From assembly GCA_027489175.1 (NCBI GenBank), contig JAIYAE010000014.1:248001-312000 (forward strand): 64,000 bases of DNA. Reading direction: 5' to 3'. This stretch comes from Rhodobacter sp. (GTDB lineage: Bacteria > Pseudomonadota > Alphaproteobacteria > Rhodobacterales > Rhodobacteraceae). Below are positions 8,674 to 17,222 of the stretch, piece after piece. The stretch's first letter is position 1. The number at the start of each line of letters is the position of its first letter. A program made the translations under genes and the position numbers. The notes beneath the pieces are model-generated. The model saw only the letters and a program-made list of their open reading frames with translations. It did not search any database and had not been told where the DNA came from.

Positions 8674-8757
8674 GCCCGAGTGGTGGAATGGTAGACGCAG
8701 GGGACTCAAAATCCTCCGCCGCAAGGCTTGCGAGTTCGAGTCTCGCCTCGGGCACCA
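8674..8757 (+). tRNA. tRNA-Leu (anticodon CAA)
   Basis: The acceptor stem GCCCGAG pairs with CTCGGGC, followed by A and an encoded CCA. The anticodon stem GGGGA/TCCTC (one G-T pair) encloses the loop CTCAAAA, giving anticodon CAA at 8707-8709. A class II variable arm and the T-loop TTCGAGT are present. It reads UUG codons. Confidence 0.96.
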
Positions 8758-9238
8758 CACTCTTCCTTGCAACCGATGCTGCCCGGGCCCAGTCCTGCCC
8801 AGGTGATTCGCCCTCCTCGCAGTGCTTTGTTGCCAGTTTGTGCCATTCGGTCCAGACCATGTCTGACTGGGAAACACTTGGCGGCCCTGGTGCTTTCTTG
8901 GATGGTTTTTTCCAATCTTCGCATTGATCTACCATGAGTTGCATGGCCTTGGCCGTGGCTTGGCATCCGGGACAGCAAAGGTCTGCAACCTTTGGGTTAA
9001 AAAAGCGCATTAACGAAGGTTTACCGGTCATTTTGGCAGCGATCAGCCGACGATCCCCTTCTGGCCGTCACCGAAGCTGCACGGAAGCGGAAACTCTGCT
9101 TCACTCTGAAGATGTATTACATTCAGGTTAACCAAAACGGATGCGGGGATTTTTCTTTTCAGGACACCCCCGAAGCAGGTAGTTAAACTTGGAACATTCT
9201 GCTGCCATGCGGATACTCACTTGGGGACAGTTGTCGAA
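8758..9238. other. Gene-poor stretch downstream of tRNA-Leu
   Basis: No convincing gene is seen in these roughly 480 bases. A minus-strand open frame from about 9031 runs into the tRNA and has a cysteine- and tryptophan-rich composition with no motif, so I do not accept it. The stretch is visibly lower in GC than its neighbours near 8980-9200 and could be the remains of an old insertion at the tRNA, but no repeat of the tRNA 3' end was found in it. Confidence 0.5.
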
Positions 9239-9916
9239 ATGCCTGACGTAGCGCCAGCCAAACCAGCCGACCCTGCCGTGTCGTTCCTGTCGGACGGCGC
9301 TGCACCGGTGCGCAGCACACCCTGCTTCACGCCCGGCACCATGGTCACCACCCAGCGCGGCGAATGTCCGGTGGAGCATCTGACCGTCGGCGACCGCGTG
9401 ATCACCCGGGACAACGGCATGCAGCCGGTGCGCTGGATTGGCAAAACGCAGATGTTTCTGTATGATTTTCAGGCCGACCCGCATCTCTTGCCGGTCTTCA
9501 TCCGGCAGGGCGCGTTGGGCAAAGGCCTGCCGGAGCGTGACATGATGCTGTCGCCGAACCACCGGGTGCTGGTTGCCAATGAACGCACGGCGCTGCGCTT
9601 TCGCGAGCGTGAGGTGCTGGTGGCGGCTAAGCATCTCACGACGCATGGCGTGCATACCGTCCAGTCCAGCGGCACGACCTACATCCACTTCATGTGCGAC
9701 CGGCATGAGATCGTGCTGGCCGATGGCATCTGGACCGAAAGTTTCCAGCCCGAGGATCACAGCCTCAAGGGCATCGGCAACGCCCAACGGCTGGAAATCT
9801 ACGAAATCTTCCCGGACCTGAAGACCGCTGCAGGCCGGGCAGCCTATGGTGCTGCCCGCCCGACGGCTACGGGATCGGAAATGACGGAAGGCGCCGCTCA
9901 GACGGCGGGAGTGTAA
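9239..9916 (+). CDS. Hint-domain protein (stand-alone)
   Basis: A 225-residue protein made almost wholly of a Hint (hedgehog/intein-type) domain. The domain begins at Cys29 in PCFTPGTMV, continues with GDRVITRDNGMQPVRWIG and LSPNHRVLV, and ends with CDRHEIVLADGIWTESFQP. The ATG at 9239 gives the expected short N-terminus; a TTG at 9221 is a weaker alternative. The same domain is fused to the next gene. In proteobacteria these domains are thought to mediate self-cleavage, but the residues needed for splicing at the C-terminal side are not apparent. Confidence 0.85.
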   Translation: MPDVAPAKPADPAVSFLSDGAAPVRSTPCFTPGTMVTTQRGECPVEHLTVGDRVITRDNGMQPVRWIGKTQMFLYDFQADPHLLPVFIRQGALGKGLPERDMMLSPNHRVLVANERTALRFREREVLVAAKHLTTHGVHTVQSSGTTYIHFMCDRHEIVLADGIWTESFQPEDHSLKGIGNAQRLEIYEIFPDLKTAAGRAAYGAARPTATGSEMTEGAAQTAGV

Positions 9917-10072
9917 GGTCTTTCGGGGCCAATAACGTTTGATTGAGGGCAGAGTTCATCCCTTTGGGGCAGCAAGGGCACAAAGAAAGCCCAAAAGCAG
10001 CCCGATCAAGGCCAAACCCGGCCTTGGTTCTTGGATAGACCGCTGCGAAACCGGGCAGAAGGCAGAACAGAG

Positions 10073-13000
10073 ATGGCAACGGTAACTGGTTCGACGGGCA
10101 ATGACCTGCTTGACGCAGCCGACGGCGTGACGGCCGACAATGATGTCATAGACGGCCTTGCTGGCAACGACACGATCCTGGGCCTTGGTGGCGATGACGT
10201 GATCACCGGCGGACCGGCGACGGTTGTCACACCGCCACTGGATTTCAACTGGTCGGCAGTGCCCGATCCAGGTCCTGTGGGGGCAGGAGGGCAAATCGAC
10301 GATAACGACCCGCTTCCTAACTCGATCACCCAGAATACTGGCGGCATCAACGTAACCGCGACGTATACGGACTTAGGTCCAGGTAACGAATACACTTACG
10401 CGACGGACGGGACGTTTGACGATGCCTCGTCAATTTCGACGTCATCAAGCGCATTTCTTGGTGGATCGGGGCAGACTGGCAATATCTCGTCTGTGACGCT
10501 TGGATTTGCAGCGGTCAGCGGGTCGGGCTTCGACAACGCCGTCCAGAACGTTGGCTTTAATATCAACGACATCGACTCTAGCAATGACAATGGTACCGAC
10601 AACCAAATTGACCGGGTCACCATCCAGGCATTCAACGGCACCAGCCCGGTTACCGTAACCTTTACTCCCAATGGCAATGACGTCTTTGTAACCAACCCGG
10701 ACGGGTCGGTGACGATCACGGCCACGCAGAACAGCACGACAGGCACCAACAGCGTAAATGGTTGGGCTGGGATTTCCATCCCGGGACCGGTGACCAGCAT
10801 AGTCATCACCTATTCGAACGCGGGTGACGCAAGCAACAACTCCAATCAGCAGATCCTGATCTCGGATGTGCAGTTTACCCCGGTTGCCTTGCCGGACAAT
10901 GACAGCATTTCTGGCGGAAGCGGCAACGACACCATCTTTGGCGGCATCGGCAATGACACCATCGACGGTGGGGCCGACAATGATGTGATCGAGGGCGGGG
11001 CCGGGAACGATTCCCTGATCGGCAACACGGGCGTTGACACGCTCAGCTATGCAAGCTCGACCGCCGGGGTGAACGTCAACCTTGCCACCGGCGCGGTCTC
11101 GGGCGGGCATGCGACGGGCGACACGATCTCGGGGTTCGAGAATGTGACGGGCTCCGAACTTGGGGATACGCTGACCGGCGACAACAACGACAACGTGTTG
11201 TCGGGCCTTGGCGGTGTCGACTCGCTGAACGGTGCCGGGGGCAATGACACGCTGATCGGCGGCGCGGGTGCGGATGTTCTGGTTGGCGGAGCGGGCACTG
11301 ACACTGCCAGCTATCAAACCGCAACCGCAGGCGTGACCGCCAACCTTGCCACGCCCGCAGGCAACACCGGCGACGCGGCTGGGGACAGCTACAACTCGAT
11401 CGAGAATCTTATCGGTTCAACCCTCAATGACAGCTTGGGCGGCAATGCCGGGGCAAACGTTCTTGAGGGCCTGGCCGGCGCTGACACGCTGTCCGGCTCA
11501 ACCGGGGCGGACACGCTGTTTGGCGGGGCGGATGTTGACCGGCTGTTCGGCGGCATCGACAATGACGTGCTGGACGGCGGCACCGGGGCCGACTTTCTGT
11601 TCGGCGGGTCTGGCAGCGACACGCTTGCTGGCGGTGACGGGGGTGACGCCGTCGATGGCGGTCAGGGCTTCGACTATGCCGACTACAGCGGGTCAAATGC
11701 TGCTGTCTCGGTCAATCTGGGCGACAGCTCGCCAGAATCCGGCGGGCATGCCGCCTCGGATACGCTGTCCAGCATCGAAGGGCTGATCGGGTCGGGCTTC
11801 GACGATATCCTGACCGGGGACATGAAGGCCAACATCATCTCGGGTGGCGGCGGTGCCGATACCATCCAAGGGGGCTTTGGCAGCGATTCCATTCTGGGTG
11901 GCGACGGGAACGATGTGATCGATGCCGGGCCTGACACCCCGCCGGTCACCACGCCGCCGCTGCCGCAGGACCTGCGCCTTGATTGGGACGCGCAACTGCT
12001 AACGAACCCGAACCCCAATATCGAGGCGGGCTTCACCCAGACCACCGGCGGCATCAACATCCAGGTGACCTATACTGAGGATGACAATGCCACCAACACG
12101 TCCTTCACCATCGACAACGGACCACTTGATGTCGGCCTGGGCGACAGTGTTCCGATTTATGCGGTCACCGGCGAAGCGGGCGGCCGGACCTTTGATACCA
12201 CATCCGCTGGGGTCTTGAGCCGGGCGAATGGTGGCCCCGGCACAACTGAAACAACGATCAACTTCTCATCCGCGGCCAATTCCGGCCTGACGGGCGAGGT
12301 GAGCAATGTCTATTTCCGCATCTCTGACATCGACATTCTGAACGGAGGCAATGGGTTCCGGGACACCGTTACTGTCTTGGCCTTTGACGCACTTGGCAAT
12401 CCGGTTCTGGTCGACTTTACGGTGGTGGCGTCGCAGATCACCGAAACCGGCAACACACTGACGGCCAGCGGGCCCTCGGTCGCTGCGGTCGCCCCTGATA
12501 CGCCCTCTGGTTCGGCACTGGTCTTCATTGAAGGGCCGGTGGCCAGCATCGTCATCCAGTATGGCGATGCGAACAACCCCGGCTCGCAGCAGGCCATCCT
12601 GCTGTCGGATGTCCTGTTCACCACCATCCCGGAAAGCGTTGCCAACGCCGACGACGATACGGTGTCCGGCGGCTTGGGCGATGACCTGATCCAGGCCGGT
12701 ATTGGCGTCGACAGCCTGATGGGCGACGATGGGAACGACACTCTTCTTGGCGAGGCCGGCAATGACCTGCTGTTCGGCGGCATCGGCCGCGACAGCATTG
12801 ACGGCGGGATTGGCGACGACCAGCTTGAGGGTGGCGACGACAACGACACGATCCTTGGTGACACGGGCAGTGACGCGATCTTCGGCGGCTCAGGGGCGGA
12901 CAGCATTGAAGGCGGCGACGGCAACGACACCATCCTGTTCGGGGATGGTGACGACACCGTCTATGGCGGCAACGGCGATGATCTGATCGACGATATCGGC

Positions 13001-14041
13001 GGTGACCAACTTGGCGGCGTCAACCTCATCTATGGCGGCAGCGGCAATGACACCGTCTATACCGGTGACGATGCTGACCAGATCTTTGGCGACGCTGGGA
13101 ATGACGTCCTGTTTGGCGAGGATGGCAACGACACGATCACCGGCGGCACCGGCAATGACACGGTCTATGGCGATCAGGGCAATGATGTCTTTGTCATCGG
13201 GCTGAACGATGTGAACACCGTGGCGGGCGGCGACGTCGACAACGCCACCCTGGTTCCGCCTTACGAGGTGATCTACGGTGGAGGTGGTCCCGGTGCTTCA
13301 GCAGGCGACAATGACACGATTGACCTGTCGGCCTTCGGCTTTTCCCGTGTGGTCATCGTCCCAAGCTCCTTGGACCCGGAAAACGGCTACATCAAGATCC
13401 TGAATACCGCAGGCGTCGAGATTGGCCGGATCGACTACTTCAACATCGAGAACATCTTCCCCTGCTTCACCCCCGGCGTGATGATCCTGACCGACCGTGG
13501 CGAGGTTCCGGTTGAGGCGCTGGCTCCGGGCGATCTGGTGATGACGCGTGACAGCGGCCTCCAGCCTGTGCGTTGGGTCGGGCGGCGCGACCTTGGTCTT
13601 GTGGACCTGATGGCCGACCCGAATCTGCAACCGATTGAAATCGCTACCGGCGCTTTGGCGAATGGGCCAGAGCGGGTGCTGCGCGTCTCGCCGCAACACC
13701 GGGTGCTGGTCGAAGGCGCGCGGGCCGAACTGATGTTCGGCGAGGCCGAGGTTCTCGTGGCAGCCAAGCACCTGCTGGGCCAGGCCGGAGTGACCCGTGT
13801 TCTGCCGCTGGAGGGGGTTTCCTACATCCACATCCTCTTTGACCGGCACGAGATCGTGCAGTCTGACGGGGTCTGGACCGAAAGCTTCCAGCCGGCTGAC
13901 CGGATGCTCTCTGCGATGGATTCCGAGGTGCGGGGCGAAGTGCTGAAGCTCTTCCCACAACTGGCGCAAAGCAATGATGCGTTCCCCGCCGCCCGCCTGT
14001 CCTTGAAGGCGCATGAGGCACGGGTGTTGCTGGCGGGCTGA
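10073..14041 (+). CDS. RTX calcium-binding repeat protein with two related beta modules and C-terminal Hint domain
   Basis: A 1322-residue acidic protein, probably secreted. Glycine-rich RTX nonapeptides (GGxGxDxxx) fill roughly residues 4-50, 275-625 and 863-1085 and are expected to fold into calcium-filled parallel beta rolls. Two related modules of about 230 residues interrupt them at 53-275 and 627-863; both carry TTGGIN-TYT- and GPV-SIVI-Y patterns and end with a QxILxSDVxFT strand. A Hint domain starts at Cys1131 (PCFTPGVMI) and reads GDLVMTRDSGLQPVRWVG, SPQHRVLV and DRHEIVQSDGVWTESFQP, much like the preceding gene. No type I secretion genes are nearby. The start at 10073 follows an AGAACAGAG site. 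Confidence 0.88.
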   Translation: MATVTGSTGNDLLDAADGVTADNDVIDGLAGNDTILGLGGDDVITGGPATVVTPPLDFNWSAVPDPGPVGAGGQIDDNDPLPNSITQNTGGINVTATYTDLGPGNEYTYATDGTFDDASSISTSSSAFLGGSGQTGNISSVTLGFAAVSGSGFDNAVQNVGFNINDIDSSNDNGTDNQIDRVTIQAFNGTSPVTVTFTPNGNDVFVTNPDGSVTITATQNSTTGTNSVNGWAGISIPGPVTSIVITYSNAGDASNNSNQQILISDVQFTPVALPDNDSISGGSGNDTIFGGIGNDTIDGGADNDVIEGGAGNDSLIGNTGVDTLSYASSTAGVNVNLATGAVSGGHATGDTISGFENVTGSELGDTLTGDNNDNVLSGLGGVDSLNGAGGNDTLIGGAGADVLVGGAGTDTASYQTATAGVTANLATPAGNTGDAAGDSYNSIENLIGSTLNDSLGGNAGANVLEGLAGADTLSGSTGADTLFGGADVDRLFGGIDNDVLDGGTGADFLFGGSGSDTLAGGDGGDAVDGGQGFDYADYSGSNAAVSVNLGDSSPESGGHAASDTLSSIEGLIGSGFDDILTGDMKANIISGGGGADTIQGGFGSDSILGGDGNDVIDAGPDTPPVTTPPLPQDLRLDWDAQLLTNPNPNIEAGFTQTTGGINIQVTYTEDDNATNTSFTIDNGPLDVGLGDSVPIYAVTGEAGGRTFDTTSAGVLSRANGGPGTTETTINFSSAANSGLTGEVSNVYFRISDIDILNGGNGFRDTVTVLAFDALGNPVLVDFTVVASQITETGNTLTASGPSVAAVAPDTPSGSALVFIEGPVASIVIQYGDANNPGSQQAILLSDVLFTTIPESVANADDDTVSGGLGDDLIQAGIGVDSLMGDDGNDTLLGEAGNDLLFGGIGRDSIDGGIGDDQLEGGDDNDTILGDTGSDAIFGGSGADSIEGGDGNDTILFGDGDDTVYGGNGDDLIDDIGGDQLGGVNLIYGGSGNDTVYTGDDADQIFGDAGNDVLFGEDGNDTITGGTGNDTVYGDQGNDVFVIGLNDVNTVAGGDVDNATLVPPYEVIYGGGGPGASAGDNDTIDLSAFGFSRVVIVPSSLDPENGYIKILNTAGVEIGRIDYFNIENIFPCFTPGVMILTDRGEVPVEALAPGDLVMTRDSGLQPVRWVGRRDLGLVDLMADPNLQPIEIATGALANGPERVLRVSPQHRVLVEGARAELMFGEAEVLVAAKHLLGQAGVTRVLPLEGVSYIHILFDRHEIVQSDGVWTESFQPADRMLSAMDSEVRGEVLKLFPQLAQSNDAFPAARLSLKAHEARVLLAG

Positions 14042-14044
14042 CCG

Positions 14045-14629
14045 TCAGCAACCGCGCCAGGCGGCCCAGTCTTCCGGCGTATCAAGATCGGTCGTCGCGT
14101 GACTGCCCGGCAGGGCAATCAGGCGCAGCCGATCCTTGTGCCGAGCAAGCAGGCTGCGCGCGCCTTCGTCGCCGTCCAAGGCCGCGATTTCCGGGCGGCA
14201 CCAGACGGGCAGGCAGACCGGGTGGCCCGGCGTTCCATCCGCCGCCGTGCCGCGCAGGATCAAATCTGGCGTCGCCTGCCATTCGCGCAGCATCAGCTTC
14301 AGATCGTCAGCGGTGATTTCGGGAAGATCGGCCAGAAGCAACAAAACCGGCACGGCCTCGGGAATTGCCGTAAATCCCGCTTTCAGGCTGGCGGCCATGC
14401 CAGTTGCGGCCTCTGGAACAGGAACCTGGGTGACTGCCAGCCCGGCAAGCGCCGCGTTGCGCAAGGGGCGGTCGGGCGGCAGGGTGACGGTGACCTTGGC
14501 CCCGGTCGCAAGCGCCGCGACCGTGACGCGCGCCAAAAGCGGCTGCCCCTCCACCAATTCCAACAGCTTGTCCGCCCCCCGCATGCGTGAGGAGGCTCCG
14601 GCAGCCAGGATCAGGATGTGCGGGGTCAT
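14045..14629 (-). CDS. MobA-like NTP transferase family protein
   Basis: A 194-residue nucleotidyltransferase of the MobA/MocA type. The nucleotide-binding signature is LILAAGASSRMRGADKLLE at the N-terminus, with a VLLLLADLPEIT acidic motif near residue 100 for metal binding and GHPVCLP further on. Relatives attach CMP or GMP to molybdenum cofactor, and others are sugar-nucleotide enzymes; which applies is not clear here. I start at 14629 (MTPHILIL), preceded by TCGGGAC. A strong terminator (14647-14674) separates it from the upstream oxidoreductase gene. Confidence 0.85.
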   Translation of the reverse strand: MTPHILILAAGASSRMRGADKLLELVEGQPLLARVTVAALATGAKVTVTLPPDRPLRNAALAGLAVTQVPVPEAATGMAASLKAGFTAIPEAVPVLLLLADLPEITADDLKLMLREWQATPDLILRGTAADGTPGHPVCLPVWCRPEIAALDGDEGARSLLARHKDRLRLIALPGSHATTDLDTPEDWAAWRGC

Positions 14630-14646
14630 GTCCCGATGATGCCATG

Positions 14647-14674
14647 AAAAAAGGGGGGCCGTCTGCCCCCCTTT
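14647..14674 (-). terminator. Rho-independent terminator of the GcvT/FAD oxidoreductase gene
   Basis: Read on the minus strand, AAAGGGGGG pairs with CCCCCCTTT around a short loop, and the T-run continues (TTTTTT). It lies about 20 bases after the stop of the oxidoreductase gene and just before the start of the MobA-like gene. Confidence 0.9.
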
Positions 14675-14695
14675 CCACCACATCACCGCAAGCAA

Positions 14696-17110
14696 TCAGC
14701 CGCGCATCCGGCCGCCGTCATCCCAGATGGGCGCGAGGTGCACGGTAGCCGGGCGGCGTTCGCCAAGGATTTCGATCTCGCATGCCAGACCGTCCGCTAC
14801 CTTGTCGGCGGGCAGGAAGCCCATGGCAACGGATTTGCCCGTGGTGTGGCTGTAGCCGCCGGACGTGCAGAAGCCCACTACGGCACCGTCAAGCCAGATC
14901 GGCTCCCACGCGACGACGTCGGCGTCTTTCGCGTCAACGATGAAGCTGACCAGCTTGCGCTTTGGCCCGCTGGCCTTTTCGGCGGTCGCGGCGGCCTTGC
15001 CGATCCAGTCTGCCTCCTTGTTCCAGCGGATGAAGCGGTCAAGGCCGGTTTCAGCCGGGGTATAGTCGGGGCTGAACTCACGCCCCCAGGAGCCGAACCA
15101 TTTGTCCAGCCGCAACGACATCATCGCCCGCATCCCGAAGGGGCGCAGGCCAAGGTCTGCGCCAGCCGCGTTCAAAGTGTCCCACAGGTGGCGGACGGAC
15201 ATGTGATCGGTGAAGATTTCATATCCAAGATCAGCGGTATAGCTGACACGCTGCACGATGCAGTTGGCCATGCCCACGGTCAGGCGCTTCACGTCCATGA
15301 ACTTGAACGCGTCCGCGCTGACATCGCTTCGCGTAACCCTCGACAGCAATTCCCGCGCGTTCGGCCCCGCGATCTGGAAGCCAGAGCGGGCGTCGGAGAT
15401 GTTTTCGACCCGCACCCCCTCCATCGCGTTTTGTTCAAACCAGCGCTCGTGCCAGCCCTGCGCGCCGTAGCTGGCGGTCAGCTGAAATTCATGTTCGGAA
15501 AGGCAGGACACCGTGAAATCGCCGATGATCTTGCCAGAATGCGCCAGCATTGGGGTCAGCGACAAGCGGCCCAGTTTCGGGATGTTCCCGGCCATGATCC
15601 TGTCCAGCCAGGCGCGCGCGTTCAGGCCAGTGACGCGGTACTTACCGAAGTTCTGCACCTCGTTGATGCCGACGCCCTCGCGGACGGCCAGCACTTCCTG
15701 ACGCGTCGCCTCCCAGGCATTGGAGCGTTTGAAGGACGGCTCTTCATAGCGCGGCTCGCCCGGCAGGGCGTGGTAGTTCACCACCTCAAGCCCGTATTGC
15801 TGGCCCCAGACGGCGTTCATGCCGTCAAAGACCTCATACATCGGCGTGGTGCGGAAGGGGCGGGCGGCGGGGCGTTCCTCGTTCGGGTAGGAAACGCTGA
15901 AGCGCATCTGGTAGTTTTCGATCACCTTCGGCACGGTATAGCCGGGGCTGGTCCAGGTGCCGAAGCGGCTGACGTCAAAGCCGCGCGGGTCACGTTCAAC
16001 CTCGCCCTCGATCATCCATTGCGCCAGGGCCAGACCCATGCCGCCGCCTTGGGAGAAGCCCGCCATGACCGCGCAGGCTGACCAGTAGTTGCGCAGGCCC
16101 TGCACCGGGCCGATCAAGGGGTTGCCGTCCGGGGCAAAGGTGAAAGGCCCGTGGATCACCCGCTTCACACCCGCACGCTGCAGAGCGGGGAAGCGCTTGT
16201 ACGAAAACTCGATCGAGTCGGCGATCTTGTCATAGGCATCGGGCAGAAGTTCCTGCCCCCAGGTCCAAGGCGTGCCGTCGATGCTCCACCCTTCACACGG
16301 CTTTTCGTAGAACCCGATGCAGAAGCCCCGGCCTTCCTGGCGGAGGTAGGACTCGCCACCCGGGTCCATCACATGCGGGAACTCGCGGCCGCCACGGGCG
16401 ACGATTTCGGGGATGTCATCGGTGACCAGATACTGGTGCGCCATCGGCAGAAGGGGCAGGTAGACCCCCGCCATCGCGCCAACCTCACGCGCCCACAAGC
16501 CTGCGGCGTTCACCAGATGCTCACAGGTCACAGTGCCCTTGTCGGTGACGACCTCCCAGCCATCCTTGGTCGGGTTGGTGGCGATGACCTTGGTGTGCAG
16601 CACGATCTCGGCGCCGCCCATCTTGGCGGCTTTCGCATAGGCGTGGGTGGTGCCGTAGGGGTCAAGGTGGCCATCCAAGGGGTCATAAAGCGCGCCGATG
16701 ATGCCTTCGAGGTTGACCATCCCGTCGGTCAGCTTGGCGATTTCCTCCGGCCCGAGGATTTCCGTATCCAGCCCCATATAGCGGTGCTTGGCGCGTTCGG
16801 CCTTCAGCTGTTCAAACCGCGCGGGGTTGTCGGCCAGGGTGATCCCGCCGACATGGTGGAGGCCGCAAGACATGCCGGTGATCGCCTCAAGCTCCTTATA
16901 CAGCCGGATCGTATAGCCCTGCAGCGCCGCCATGTTGGTGTCGCCGTTCAGCGTGTGAAACCCGCCCGCCGCGTGCCAGGTAGAGCCTGCGGTCAGTTCC
17001 GCCCGCTCGATCAGCATGACATCGGACCAGCCCAGCTTGGTCAGGTGGTAAAGCACCGAACAGCCGACAACGCCGCCGCCGATGACGACCACGCGGGAAT
17101 GGGTTTTCAT
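14696..17110 (-). CDS. FAD-dependent oxidoreductase with GcvT domain (dimethylglycine/sarcosine dehydrogenase-like)
   Basis: An 804-residue two-part enzyme. The N-terminal half is a DAO-type FAD domain starting VVVIGGGVVGCSVLYHL, with the flavin-contact segment GSTWHAAGGFHT near residue 47. The C-terminal half is a folate-binding GcvT domain. Relatives oxidatively demethylate dimethylglycine or sarcosine and hand the one-carbon unit to tetrahydrofolate. I start at 17110 because GAGGAGT lies upstream. It is last in the one-direction ABC importer cluster, suggesting that the importer supplies its methylated-amine or amino-acid substrate. Confidence 0.88.
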   Translation of the reverse strand: MKTHSRVVVIGGGVVGCSVLYHLTKLGWSDVMLIERAELTAGSTWHAAGGFHTLNGDTNMAALQGYTIRLYKELEAITGMSCGLHHVGGITLADNPARFEQLKAERAKHRYMGLDTEILGPEEIAKLTDGMVNLEGIIGALYDPLDGHLDPYGTTHAYAKAAKMGGAEIVLHTKVIATNPTKDGWEVVTDKGTVTCEHLVNAAGLWAREVGAMAGVYLPLLPMAHQYLVTDDIPEIVARGGREFPHVMDPGGESYLRQEGRGFCIGFYEKPCEGWSIDGTPWTWGQELLPDAYDKIADSIEFSYKRFPALQRAGVKRVIHGPFTFAPDGNPLIGPVQGLRNYWSACAVMAGFSQGGGMGLALAQWMIEGEVERDPRGFDVSRFGTWTSPGYTVPKVIENYQMRFSVSYPNEERPAARPFRTTPMYEVFDGMNAVWGQQYGLEVVNYHALPGEPRYEEPSFKRSNAWEATRQEVLAVREGVGINEVQNFGKYRVTGLNARAWLDRIMAGNIPKLGRLSLTPMLAHSGKIIGDFTVSCLSEHEFQLTASYGAQGWHERWFEQNAMEGVRVENISDARSGFQIAGPNARELLSRVTRSDVSADAFKFMDVKRLTVGMANCIVQRVSYTADLGYEIFTDHMSVRHLWDTLNAAGADLGLRPFGMRAMMSLRLDKWFGSWGREFSPDYTPAETGLDRFIRWNKEADWIGKAAATAEKASGPKRKLVSFIVDAKDADVVAWEPIWLDGAVVGFCTSGGYSHTTGKSVAMGFLPADKVADGLACEIEILGERRPATVHLAPIWDDGGRMRG

Positions 17111-17222
17111 GAAGCGACTCCTCGGACTGCGACCGGGGCCAATGTGTCTGCGGACGACCGCAGGATCACGCGGGTTTGCGACAGACAATGTCGCCTTCAG
17201 GCCAGCCCGCACCTCAGCACCG

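Noticed and set aside
8657-9031. Minus-strand frame of 124 codons crossing tRNA-Leu
   Set aside because: Part of it is the tRNA read backwards, a well-known source of false proteins, and the rest has no motif.
10073-14041. RTX repeats considered as a DNA satellite or assembly artefact
   Set aside because: The repeats are degenerate at the DNA level and keep one open frame with a conserved GGxGxD protein pattern.
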